Assembly: GCA_947461205.1 (NCBI GenBank)
Contig: CANHJG010000016.1
Span: 1 to 53,937 of the forward strand
Direction: 5' to 3'
Source of the DNA: Opitutia bacterium
GTDB lineage: Bacteria > Verrucomicrobiota > Verrucomicrobiia > Opitutales > Opitutaceae
DNA length: 53,937 bases
This document shows, one piece after another, positions 1 through 8,185 of this stretch. A program made the translations under genes and the position numbers. Each line of letters begins with the position of its first letter. Within the stretch, counting starts at the first letter, position 1. The notes under the pieces are model-generated. The model had not been told where the DNA came from, searched no databases, and saw only the letters and a program-made list of their open reading frames with translations.

Positions 1-1881
1 ATCACCGTCGCCGCCGCCGGCGTCGCTCCGATTATCACCAATAATCCGCTCACCGCGGCCGGCACCGTCGGTACACCGTTCAGCTTTACGATCACGGCCA
101 CGGGCTCGCCCACGAGTTACGGCGCATTGGGTCTTTCGGCCGGTCTGTCGCTCAATGCCCTCACCGGTGTGATCACCGGCACACCCACGACTGCGGGCGT
201 CTCTGTCGTGACGATCACCGCCACGAACAGCACGGGCACCGACACCGATGCTCTGACGATCACGGCCGTCGCACCCGGAATCGCCTCCGTAATCACCAAC
301 AACCCGCTCACGGCGGCTGGCACGATCGGCGTCCCCTTCAGCTTTGCCATCATCGCCACCGGTTCGCCCGAGGCCTACGCGGCGAGCGGTCTTCCGGCCG
401 GTCTGACGCTCAACGCCCTCACCGGCGCTATCAGCGGCACCCCGACCACCGCAGGCGTGACGGTGGTTCCCCTGAACGCCCGGAATGATTTCGGCTCCGC
501 GTTCGTGACCCTCACCATCACGATCTCAACGGTCACCACGGCACCGATCATCACGAGCCCGGCTACCGCGCCAGGCACTGTTGGTGTGCCCTTCGCTACG
601 TATTTCGTCGCCGCGATCGGCTTGCCGACAAGTTTCACCGCCACCGGACTTCCGATCGGCCTGAGCATCAATGCACTCACCGGAGCGATCCGCGGCACGC
701 CGACGACGGCGGGCGTTTACACGGTGGCGCTCGCTGCGGTCAACGCCTCCGGCACGGGTACGGCAGTCGTGAAGATCACAATCGCAGCGGCCAACATCAC
801 GCCGATCATTACCGGCGCCAGCACGGCCGCGGGCACGGTTGGCACGCCGTTCGTCACCTATGTGATTGCGGCCACCGGCCTGCCCACCGGCTACACCACG
901 ACGGGTCTCCCGCCCGGTTTGACCGTAAATCCTTTGACCGGTGTAATCAACGGCACGCCGACCACGGCCGGCACCTACGTCGTGACTGTTACGGCCACGA
1001 ACGCCACCGGCAGTTCCTCCGCCACCGTGACGATGGTCATCGGCGGTCTGCCCGGAGCTTCCAGTCAGATCGTCAACTTCGCGGCCCGCGCCTTGTCCGG
1101 TCCGGGCGACCAGTCGTTGATCATGGGCTTCGTCGTCGCGGGTAACGGCAAAAATCTCCTCGTCCGCGGGATCGGTCCCGGCCTGACACCCTACGGCGTC
1201 ACGAACGCGCTCGCCGATCCGCTGCTGACCTTGTTCACGCCCGGCGGTGCGCTCGCGACGAATGATGACTGGCAGACCACGCTCGGCGGTCAGGCCGACG
1301 GCGCGCTCATCGCGGCCACAGCCGCGCGGGTCGGTGCCTTCGCGTTGGCCAACAGCAGCAAAGACGCGGCCTTACTGCTCACGGTCAACAACGGCGCGCA
1401 CACCACCGGCCTGGTCCGTCCGAACAGCACGACCGGCGTCGGCCTCACTGAAATCTACGACGTTGATCGCCTCCCGGGTTCCCGCCTGACCAACGTCTCC
1501 GCCCGCATGAACGTCACGGCCGGGGAAGGCACGCTCATCGCCGGTTTGGTCATCGTCGGTAATGCGCCGACCACGGTGCTCATCCGCGGTGTCGGTCCTA
1601 CCCTTTCGGTCTTCGGTGTCGCCGGAGTGTTGGCCGACCCCACCATCGCCGTCTTCTCGGGCACCACCCAGATTGCCGGCAATGACAACTGGGAGGCGGG
1701 CACGGGCACCGGGGCGGAAATGACCGGCGCGGCGGCCAAAGTCGGAGCGTTCGCGCTCGCGGCCGGTAGCAAAGACGCGGCGCTGCTCGTCACGCTGCAA
1801 CCCGGCACCTATACGGTGCAAGTGACCGGCGTCGGCAACACCACCGGTGTCGCGCTGATTGAGGTCTACGACACGAAATAG
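1..1881 (+). CDS. Secreted Ig-like repeat protein, 5'-truncated by window edge
   Basis: The reading frame is open from base 1, so the true start lies upstream; 626 residues are visible. The first part holds four tandem putative-Ig repeats of about 85 residues, each with a PGL/AGL-x-LNxLTGxIxGTPTTAG core. The last ~270 residues hold two copies of a beta-rich domain; the first begins near ARALSGPGDQSLIMGF and the second near SARMNVTAGEGTLIAG, and both contain a VRGIGPGL/IRGVGPTL motif. This architecture is common in large exported adhesin-like proteins of Opitutaceae and relatives. No C-terminal sorting signal or membrane helix is visible. The cell-surface or secreted location is inferred from the family. 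The N-terminus, including any signal peptide, cannot be seen. Confidence 0.85.
   Translation: MTVAAAGVAPIITNNPLTAAGTVGTPFSFTITATGSPTSYGALGLSAGLSLNALTGVITGTPTTAGVSVVTITATNSTGTDTDALTITAVAPGIASVITNNPLTAAGTIGVPFSFAIIATGSPEAYAASGLPAGLTLNALTGAISGTPTTAGVTVVPLNARNDFGSAFVTLTITISTVTTAPIITSPATAPGTVGVPFATYFVAAIGLPTSFTATGLPIGLSINALTGAIRGTPTTAGVYTVALAAVNASGTGTAVVKITIAAANITPIITGASTAAGTVGTPFVTYVIAATGLPTGYTTTGLPPGLTVNPLTGVINGTPTTAGTYVVTVTATNATGSSSATVTMVIGGLPGASSQIVNFAARALSGPGDQSLIMGFVVAGNGKNLLVRGIGPGLTPYGVTNALADPLLTLFTPGGALATNDDWQTTLGGQADGALIAATAARVGAFALANSSKDAALLLTVNNGAHTTGLVRPNSTTGVGLTEIYDVDRLPGSRLTNVSARMNVTAGEGTLIAGLVIVGNAPTTVLIRGVGPTLSVFGVAGVLADPTIAVFSGTTQIAGNDNWEAGTGTGAEMTGAAAKVGAFALAAGSKDAALLVTLQPGTYTVQVTGVGNTTGVALIEVYDTK
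25..1053 (+). repeat. Four tandem Ig-like coding repeats
   Basis: Four in-frame units of roughly 255-270 bases begin near 25, 271, 541 and 799. Each starts with an (A/T)PIIT-like strand and contains GTPTTAG about 55 residues in. Units 1 and 2 are closest, sharing ITNNPLTAAGT and PFSF; units 3 and 4 share PFxTYxxAAxGLPT. The pattern suggests pairwise duplication followed by divergence. Confidence 0.8.
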
Positions 1882-1897
1882 CCTCTGAGGACGGAAC

Positions 1898-1930
1898 AAG
1901 GGCTTCGCGGATCTTCTGCGAAGCCCTTTT
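1898..1930 (+). terminator. Rho-independent terminator of the Ig-repeat gene
   Basis: A perfect 11-base-pair stem (AAGGGCTTCGC with GCGAAGCCCTT) and a 9-base loop are followed by TTCT, 17 bases after the stop codon. Confidence 0.85.
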
Positions 1931-2754
1931 CTGCGCCCGTCGCTTTCCCCTTTTGATTTTATGAACCCACGAACCTGTTTGGTCCGGCTGACCGGCCCGC
2001 TGCAGAAGGACGCTTGGATGCTCCGCACCGCGCTGCAGGAGGAATCCTGCCCATGAACGCTACGCTGGGCTTTGGTGCTCCCCGGTTGCGGACCGGTCGC
2101 ATCCAGCAGCCCGCGCTCGATCGGACGATCACCCTCCGGGCTTGTTCATCGCGGATCTGGTGCAGCGGGTGCGAACGCCGCGCTTTTCGCGTCGCGATCC
2201 GGACCGAGGCCTTGCCAGGGCGTCGTGCGGCGGCGCCCGGTGGGTAACCTCACCGTCTCCGCTGCCTGCTCTCCGCGTTTCGCCGGATCTCCCGGCGCCT
2301 GCCTTCGACCTGACCGTCCGCGTCGGTGGCAGCCTCGCCTACGAGGTCACGGGCAGCGCCTCGCTGTGATCGAACCTGCAGCCGCGGGCCAAACGCTAAG
2401 CCATGGTGCAGGGCAGGATCGAGCGCAGTGTGCGGGTGACGATCCTCTGAACGATTTCCTTGCCGGCGTGTGGCCGGATCCGCGGACGGTAGGGTTTTAC
2501 CTTATCGCTATTCCGACCGAACGGATGTTTAATGGTGGCCACACGGAATTTTCGTCCCCCGGACGAGGCCCAGCCTTTTCATTCACAGACCGCGGCAGAC
2601 GCCGGATCAATCCGCACCTGAAAACCGACCGAGCAGCCGCAGCGATGACCAACAACGCCCCGCATAATTCGTCCGCCTGCCGGCCCGCCAGGGCGGACCC
2701 TTGCGCAGAGATCTTCGATCGAAACGTAGGCATGATCTTCTTCCCCAGATTCCG
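1931..2754. other. Long intergenic region without a convincing gene
   Basis: About 820 bases separate the terminator from the CheB/CheR gene. Open frames here (for example 2072-2758 and 2142-2369 on +) have Arg/Pro/Ser-rich translations and no recognisable domain. A 31-codon ORF starts at ATG 1961, but nothing supports it. The stretch 2403-2450 translates as AMVQGRIERSVRVTIL then stop, which resembles the end of the LuxR-type regulator encoded at 7404-8081 and may be a relic. The promoter of the downstream signalling operon should lie here, but I cannot place it. Confidence 0.5.
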
Positions 2755-5700
2755 ATGAGAGCAAAGCCCAAGCAGGCGCCGGCTCGTGCGAAATCGAAAA
2801 TGCATCGCGCGCCCGTGGCGCCCGCCCGGTCGGCCGCGGCGGACTTTCCGATTGTCGGCATTGGTGCGTCGGCGGGCGGTCTGGAGGCCTTTACGCGGCT
2901 GTTGAAAAGCATGCCGGTCGACACGGGCATGGCCTTTGTGCTGGTGCAGCATCTCGATCCGGATCACGCCAGCGCATTGAACCAGATTTTGGCGCGGGCC
3001 ACGGCGATGCCCGTGGTCGGGGTCACGCATAATCTCCGGGTGTTGGCCAACCACGTTTACGTCATTCCGCCCAACGTGAGCTTGGGCCTTTGCCGCGGCG
3101 TGTTGAAGCTGCGGCCGCGCGCGAAGGGCCGCTTGGCGCCGCAGTCGATCGACAGTTTTTTCGAAACGCTGGCGCAGGACCGGCACGAGCGGGCGATCGG
3201 CGTAATCCTTTCCGGCGCCGCGTCCGACGGCACCGTCGGACTGGAGGCGATCAAGGCCGAGGGCGGCCTCACGTTTGCGCAGGACAGGTCGGCCAAATAC
3301 GATTCGATGCCGCGCTCCGCCGCCGGCGCCGGGTGCGTCGATTTCGTGCTCGCGCCCGAGGCGATCGCCAAGGAACTCGCGCGGATCGCCCGCCATCCCT
3401 ACGTCGCCGGCCCGTACCTCGCTGCACTCCGTCCGGTCAACCACGCATCTGCGGCACCGGCCGGACTGCCGGACCGGCTCGAAAAAAACGGTTATCAGAC
3501 GATTTTGCAGCTCCTGCGGAATCATTCCGGGGTGAATTTTTCTCTCTACAAGACCACCACGATCCACCGGCGCATCACCCGGCGCACGGTGTTGAACAAG
3601 CAGCCCTCGCTGGCCCGTTACGCCGATTTTCTCCGGGGCAACGCCCGGGAGTTGGACGCCCTGTACTCCGACGCGCTCATCAGTGTGACTGGTTTTTTCC
3701 GCAACGCCGACGCATTTGACCTGCTCCAGCGCAAGGTGTTTCCCGCGTTGCTCGCGCAGGGCGGAGACGAGCCGTTGCGCGTGTGGGTCCTCGGCTGCTC
3801 GACCGGCCAAGAGGCCTATTCCCTCGCGATGGCGTTCACCGAGTGTGCGGAAAAGTCGCCGCGTCCGCGCCGGTTGCAGGTCTTCGCGACCGATCTCAAC
3901 GAAACAAACCTGGCCAAGGCCCGCCACGGGCTTTACCCGAAAAGTCTCGCGCAGGACATCTCGCCGGAGCGCCTGCGGCGGTTTTTTACCGAGGAAGAGC
4001 GCGGGTTCCGGGTCATCAAACCGCTGCGCGACGGCGTCGTGTTTGCGCGGCAGAACATCATCAGCGATCCCCCCTTCTCGCGCTTGGATCTGATCAGTTG
4101 CCGCAACGTGCTGATCTACCTCGAGCCGGGCCTGCAGAAAAAGGTGCTGTCCACGTTCCACTGCGCGCTCAGGCCGGACGGGTTTCTCTTCCTCGGCGCC
4201 TCCGAGTCCATCGGCACTTTCACCAACCTGTTTGAACCGGTCGACAAACAACAAAAAATCTACGCGAGGATGGCCGGGTCGGTTCCGGCGTTTCACTTGC
4301 CGGTGAAAAAGCGCCGGGGCGAGCCGCCGAGGACGGAACCGACGTCGCGCGTCGCGTCGGCACCGGGGCCGCGCGCGCCGGACGGGTCCGACCCGTTTTT
4401 TGGGGAATTCAGCGCCGAGCGCGAGGCCGACCGCGTGACCGTCAACCAATTTGCCCCGCCCGGTGTCCTCATCAACGCCGACCTGCAGATCCTCCAATTC
4501 CGCGGATCCACAGGCGCTTACCTTGAGCCTCCGACGGGCAAGGCAAGCTTCGACCTGCTGAAGATGGCCCGCGAGGGCCTGTTGCGGCCGCTGCGCGCCG
4601 CCGTCGAAGAGGCGAAGCAGGCCCACCGGACGGTCCGCTACGAAAACGTGCTCCTCAAGCAGGAGGGTCGGACCCGGACGGTCAACGTCGAGGTGGTGCC
4701 GCTGAAGAATTTGAAGCAGCGCTGCTTTTTGGTGCTCTTCGATGAGGCGGAAGCTCGGACGCCGTCGCACCGGGCGCTGCCGGTCCGTGCCGTCAGCCAC
4801 CAGGAGGATGCCGGCCGGATTGTCGCTTTGGAGCGCGACCTCGCGGATGCCCGCGACTATCTGCAGTCGATCGAGCAACAACAGGATGCCGCCAACGGAG
4901 AGCTCCAGGCGTCCAACGAAGAAGGCCAGTCGGCCAACGAGGAGTTGCAAAGTCTCAACGAGGAACTGGAGACCTCGAGAGAGGAGCTTGAGTCGACCAA
5001 TGAGGAACTCACGACGGTCAACGAGGAGATGGGAAACCGCAACAGCGAGCTCAACCGCCTGCTGGGTGACCTCACCAATTTTCAGGCGTCCGCCAAACTC
5101 TCGATCGTCCTCCTCGGCCGCGATCTCACCATCCGCCGCTTTAGCACGAAGGCGCAAGTGAAGCTTCGCCTGCTTCCGACCGACTTGGGCCGGCCGTTCG
5201 GCTCGATCCGGCACAATCTCAATGCGCCCGATCTTACCCGGGTTCTCGCCCAGGTGGTCAAGGATGGCCAAGAACGCGAGCGCGAGGTGGCCGATGCCGA
5301 CGGTCACTGGTATTCCCTGCGCGTGCGCCCTTACCTGACCGTTGATCAAAAGATCGACGGCGTCGTGCTGGTCCTGGTGGATATCGACGAATTGAAACGC
5401 ACGGAGCGGCTCATCATCGCTGAGCGCGAGCACGCGCAGGCCATCATCCGGACGGTGCCCAATCCGCTGGTGATTCTTTCGGCCGATCTGCGCGTGGCTT
5501 CGGCGAACGAGGCGTTCTATCGCACGTTCAAGATTAAGCCCAAGGCGACCGTGGGGCAGTTGATCTTTGAAATCGACCACGGTGGCTGGGACACTCCACA
5601 GCTGCGGCATCTTCTGCTGGAGATCATTCCGAAAAACAGCGTCTTCAATAACTTTGAGCTCACGCATCATTTCGGCGGCATCGGGCGGCGCAGCCTCTTG

Positions 5701-7407
5701 CTCAACGCGCGTCTAATGGAGGCCGCCGGCGAACGGCCGAAGGAAATCCTCCTTGGTATTCAGGATGTCACCGACGTGTTGACGTTTCAGGCCGAGCTGC
5801 GGCGCTCGGAGCTGCGCTACCGCCGACTCTTCGAAACCGCCAAGGACGGGATTCTGATTCTCGATCCGCAGACGCGGAAAATCACCGATGCCAATCCGTT
5901 TATCCTAAAACTGCTGGGCTACAGCCGGGAGCAACTTCTTGGCAAGGAACTCTCGGACATCGGGCTCCTCAAGGACAAGGCGGCCAGCCGCGAGGCCTTT
6001 CTCGAGCTGAAAGCGGATGGTTTCATCCGTTACGAGGATCTGCCGCTCCGCACCAAGGACGGTCAGCGCCGGGAAGTTGAGTTCGTCAGCAATCTTTACG
6101 AGGCCGAAGGACACGCGGTCATCCAGTGCAACATCCGCGACATTACCGCCCGCAAGGAGGCGGAGGAGGCGTTGCGTTCGAGCGAGGAACGCTACCGCAG
6201 TCTCTTCAATTCGATCGACGAGGGCTTTTGCGTGATCGAGATGATCTATAATTCGAGCGGAAAACCGGCCGATTTCCGCTTTTTGGAGGTGACGCCTTCG
6301 TTTGAGCGGCAGACGGGTTTTACCAACGCCGTGGGCAAGCGGGTGAGCCGGGTCGCCCCAAAGCTCGAAGCCCGGTGGTTTGAAACCTACGGCAAAGTCG
6401 CCGACACCGGCAAGCCCGTCCGCTTCGTTGACGAAGCGAAGGCGCAAAAAAAGTGGTATGATGTCTATGCGTTTCGGGTCGGCGGACCGGGCAGCCGAAA
6501 AGTCGCCATCCTGTTTCGCGATATAACCGGGCGCAAACGCACCGAGGCGGCCTTACAGGCCTCGAAGGCCCAACTTAAGGACCACGCCACCACCCTCGAG
6601 TCTGTGGTGGTCGAGCGGACCGCGGAGCTGACCGTCGCGAACCGCCGGCTGACCAAGGCCGTGGCCGCGATGCAGCAGGGCCGAGAAGAATTCAAGTTTC
6701 TCTTCAAAGAGTCTGAATTTATGCAGAAAAAGCTGCGTCACCTGGCGAGGCAGCTGCTGAGCGCGCAGGAAGACGAGCGGCGGCACATCAGTCGCGAACT
6801 GCACGACGAAGTCGTCCAGACTCTCGTGGGCATCAACGTCGAGTTGGCGGCGCTCGGCCGCGCGGCGGATCTCGGTCCGCGGGCCCTCCAGGCGAAGATC
6901 GCGCGCACCCAGCGGCTCGTCGAAAAATCGGTGACGGCCGTGCACGATTTCGCGCGCGAATTGCGTCCCGCCGTACTCGACGATCTCGGCCTCATCCCCG
7001 CGCTCCACGCCTACACCAAGCAGCTGGCTGCGAAAAAAAAGCTGAAAATCCACGTGACGGCTTTTGCCGGCGTCGAGGCCATGGACACCGAGAAACGCAC
7101 CGTGCTCTACCGCGTCGCGCAGGAAGCGCTCACCAACGTCGGCCGCCACGCCCAGGCCACCGCAGTGCACGTGCGCATCACCGCCCTTCCCGGCGCCGTG
7201 CGCCTGGAGGTCCACGACAACGGCAAGTCATTCCAAGTCCCGCAGACGCTGTCGCTGAAGACCAACCAGCGCCTCGGCCTGCTCGGTATGCGGGAGCGCG
7301 TCGAGATGGTCGGCGGTGCCGTGGTCATCGAATCGGCTCCCGGTCATGGCACCACCGTGCGCGCCGAGATCCCGTATCAGCCGGCGGTGGCCCCCGCTTT
7401 ATCATGA
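2755..7407 (+). CDS. CheB-CheR-PAS-histidine kinase hybrid
   Basis: This 1550-residue cytoplasmic sensor fuses a chemotaxis methylesterase and methyltransferase to a kinase. Residues ~30-220 are CheB-like, with Ser39 in GIGASAGG, His66 in VQHLD and Asp158 in SGAASDG, so the catalytic triad looks intact. Residues ~240-510 are CheR-like, with a SAM-binding VLGCSTGQEAYSLA near 345-358 and SCRNVLIYL. A coiled coil built on NEELQSLNEELETS-type repeats follows near 715-760, then several PAS-like segments. A HisKA_3 dimerisation domain has phospho-acceptor His1350 in RELHDEVVQ, followed by a HATPase domain with N-box NVGRHAQA and GLLGMRERVEMVGG. I chose ATG 2755 over an in-frame TTG at 2701. The stop overlaps the next start by 4 bases, which pairs the kinase with the NarL-type regulator. 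No transmembrane segment is seen. The signal sensed is unknown. Confidence 0.92.
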   Translation: MRAKPKQAPARAKSKMHRAPVAPARSAAADFPIVGIGASAGGLEAFTRLLKSMPVDTGMAFVLVQHLDPDHASALNQILARATAMPVVGVTHNLRVLANHVYVIPPNVSLGLCRGVLKLRPRAKGRLAPQSIDSFFETLAQDRHERAIGVILSGAASDGTVGLEAIKAEGGLTFAQDRSAKYDSMPRSAAGAGCVDFVLAPEAIAKELARIARHPYVAGPYLAALRPVNHASAAPAGLPDRLEKNGYQTILQLLRNHSGVNFSLYKTTTIHRRITRRTVLNKQPSLARYADFLRGNARELDALYSDALISVTGFFRNADAFDLLQRKVFPALLAQGGDEPLRVWVLGCSTGQEAYSLAMAFTECAEKSPRPRRLQVFATDLNETNLAKARHGLYPKSLAQDISPERLRRFFTEEERGFRVIKPLRDGVVFARQNIISDPPFSRLDLISCRNVLIYLEPGLQKKVLSTFHCALRPDGFLFLGASESIGTFTNLFEPVDKQQKIYARMAGSVPAFHLPVKKRRGEPPRTEPTSRVASAPGPRAPDGSDPFFGEFSAEREADRVTVNQFAPPGVLINADLQILQFRGSTGAYLEPPTGKASFDLLKMAREGLLRPLRAAVEEAKQAHRTVRYENVLLKQEGRTRTVNVEVVPLKNLKQRCFLVLFDEAEARTPSHRALPVRAVSHQEDAGRIVALERDLADARDYLQSIEQQQDAANGELQASNEEGQSANEELQSLNEELETSREELESTNEELTTVNEEMGNRNSELNRLLGDLTNFQASAKLSIVLLGRDLTIRRFSTKAQVKLRLLPTDLGRPFGSIRHNLNAPDLTRVLAQVVKDGQEREREVADADGHWYSLRVRPYLTVDQKIDGVVLVLVDIDELKRTERLIIAEREHAQAIIRTVPNPLVILSADLRVASANEAFYRTFKIKPKATVGQLIFEIDHGGWDTPQLRHLLLEIIPKNSVFNNFELTHHFGGIGRRSLLLNARLMEAAGERPKEILLGIQDVTDVLTFQAELRRSELRYRRLFETAKDGILILDPQTRKITDANPFILKLLGYSREQLLGKELSDIGLLKDKAASREAFLELKADGFIRYEDLPLRTKDGQRREVEFVSNLYEAEGHAVIQCNIRDITARKEAEEALRSSEERYRSLFNSIDEGFCVIEMIYNSSGKPADFRFLEVTPSFERQTGFTNAVGKRVSRVAPKLEARWFETYGKVADTGKPVRFVDEAKAQKKWYDVYAFRVGGPGSRKVAILFRDITGRKRTEAALQASKAQLKDHATTLESVVVERTAELTVANRRLTKAVAAMQQGREEFKFLFKESEFMQKKLRHLARQLLSAQEDERRHISRELHDEVVQTLVGINVELAALGRAADLGPRALQAKIARTQRLVEKSVTAVHDFARELRPAVLDDLGLIPALHAYTKQLAAKKKLKIHVTAFAGVEAMDTEKRTVLYRVAQEALTNVGRHAQATAVHVRITALPGAVRLEVHDNGKSFQVPQTLSLKTNQRLGLLGMRERVEMVGGAVVIESAPGHGTTVRAEIPYQPAVAPALS

Positions 7408-8081
7408 AAAAAATTACCGTGTTGCTGTCCGAGGACCACGCGATCGTGCGCCAAGGCCTGTGCAAACTTTTGGAAACCGACGGCGCCTTCGAGGTCGTCG
7501 GTCAAGCGCAGACGGGCCGTGAAGCGATCCTATTGGCCGCCGAGCTCCGGCCGGACGTCATCCTGATGGACATCGCCATGCCGGAACTCAACGGCCTGGA
7601 GGCGGCGCGCCAGATTCTCGGCACCAATTCCGCCGCCCAAATCATCATGCTCTCCGCCCACAGCGACGACGAGTATGTCGAGCGCACCATCGCCGTCGGT
7701 GCGGTGGGTTTTCTGGAGAAGCAGACCTCCGCGGAGATTCTCACCAAGGCGATCCACGAGGTGGCCAAGGGAAAAACGTTCTATAGCCCGACCATCGCCA
7801 AGCGCCTCGCCGACGCAAAACGGCGGATGATCGATCGCGACGGTCGGACCAAACCGAATGCCGCGCGCCTCACGTCCCGCGAAACGGAGGTGCTGCAACT
7901 TGTGGCAGAAGGCCAGGCCAACAAGCAGGTCGCGAGCACGCTTGGCATCAGCATCAAGACTGTGGAAAAGCACCGACAGCACTTGATGGACAAGCTCAAC
8001 ATTCACGATACCGCCGGTCTCACCCGTCATGCGATTGCCACCGGGGTGATCGAGAGCCGCGTCCAACTGACGATCCTCTGA
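7404..8081 (+). CDS. NarL/FixJ-family response regulator (REC-LuxR HTH)
   Basis: This 225-residue DNA-binding response regulator has a receiver domain at ~4-120 with acidic pair Glu10/Asp11, phospho-acceptor Asp56 in ILMDIAMP and a Lys in FLEK. A LuxR-type HTH begins near 156 (LTSRETEVLQLVAEG) and includes IKTVEKHRQHLMDKL. The ATG overlaps the kinase stop codon in an ATGA arrangement. Because HisKA_3 kinases typically pair with NarL-type regulators, it is very probably the partner of the upstream hybrid kinase and perhaps also of the kinase at 10664-11887. Its targets cannot be read from the sequence. Confidence 0.93.
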   Translation: MKKITVLLSEDHAIVRQGLCKLLETDGAFEVVGQAQTGREAILLAAELRPDVILMDIAMPELNGLEAARQILGTNSAAQIIMLSAHSDDEYVERTIAVGAVGFLEKQTSAEILTKAIHEVAKGKTFYSPTIAKRLADAKRRMIDRDGRTKPNAARLTSRETEVLQLVAEGQANKQVASTLGISIKTVEKHRQHLMDKLNIHDTAGLTRHAIATGVIESRVQLTIL

Positions 8082-8185
8082 CCGTCCTCGCGTCACGGAC
8101 TCGCTTGGACGTGGGCGTAAACCCACCCTCACGACCAGACGAAGGTTGGCCGATTTTGGTCGATTCCACCCAGGCTCCCTCTCGA

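Noticed and set aside
2497-5670. Long - strand open frame opposite the CheB/CheR kinase
   Set aside because: It is antisense to a strongly supported gene, with a His/Arg/Leu-rich translation and no domain.
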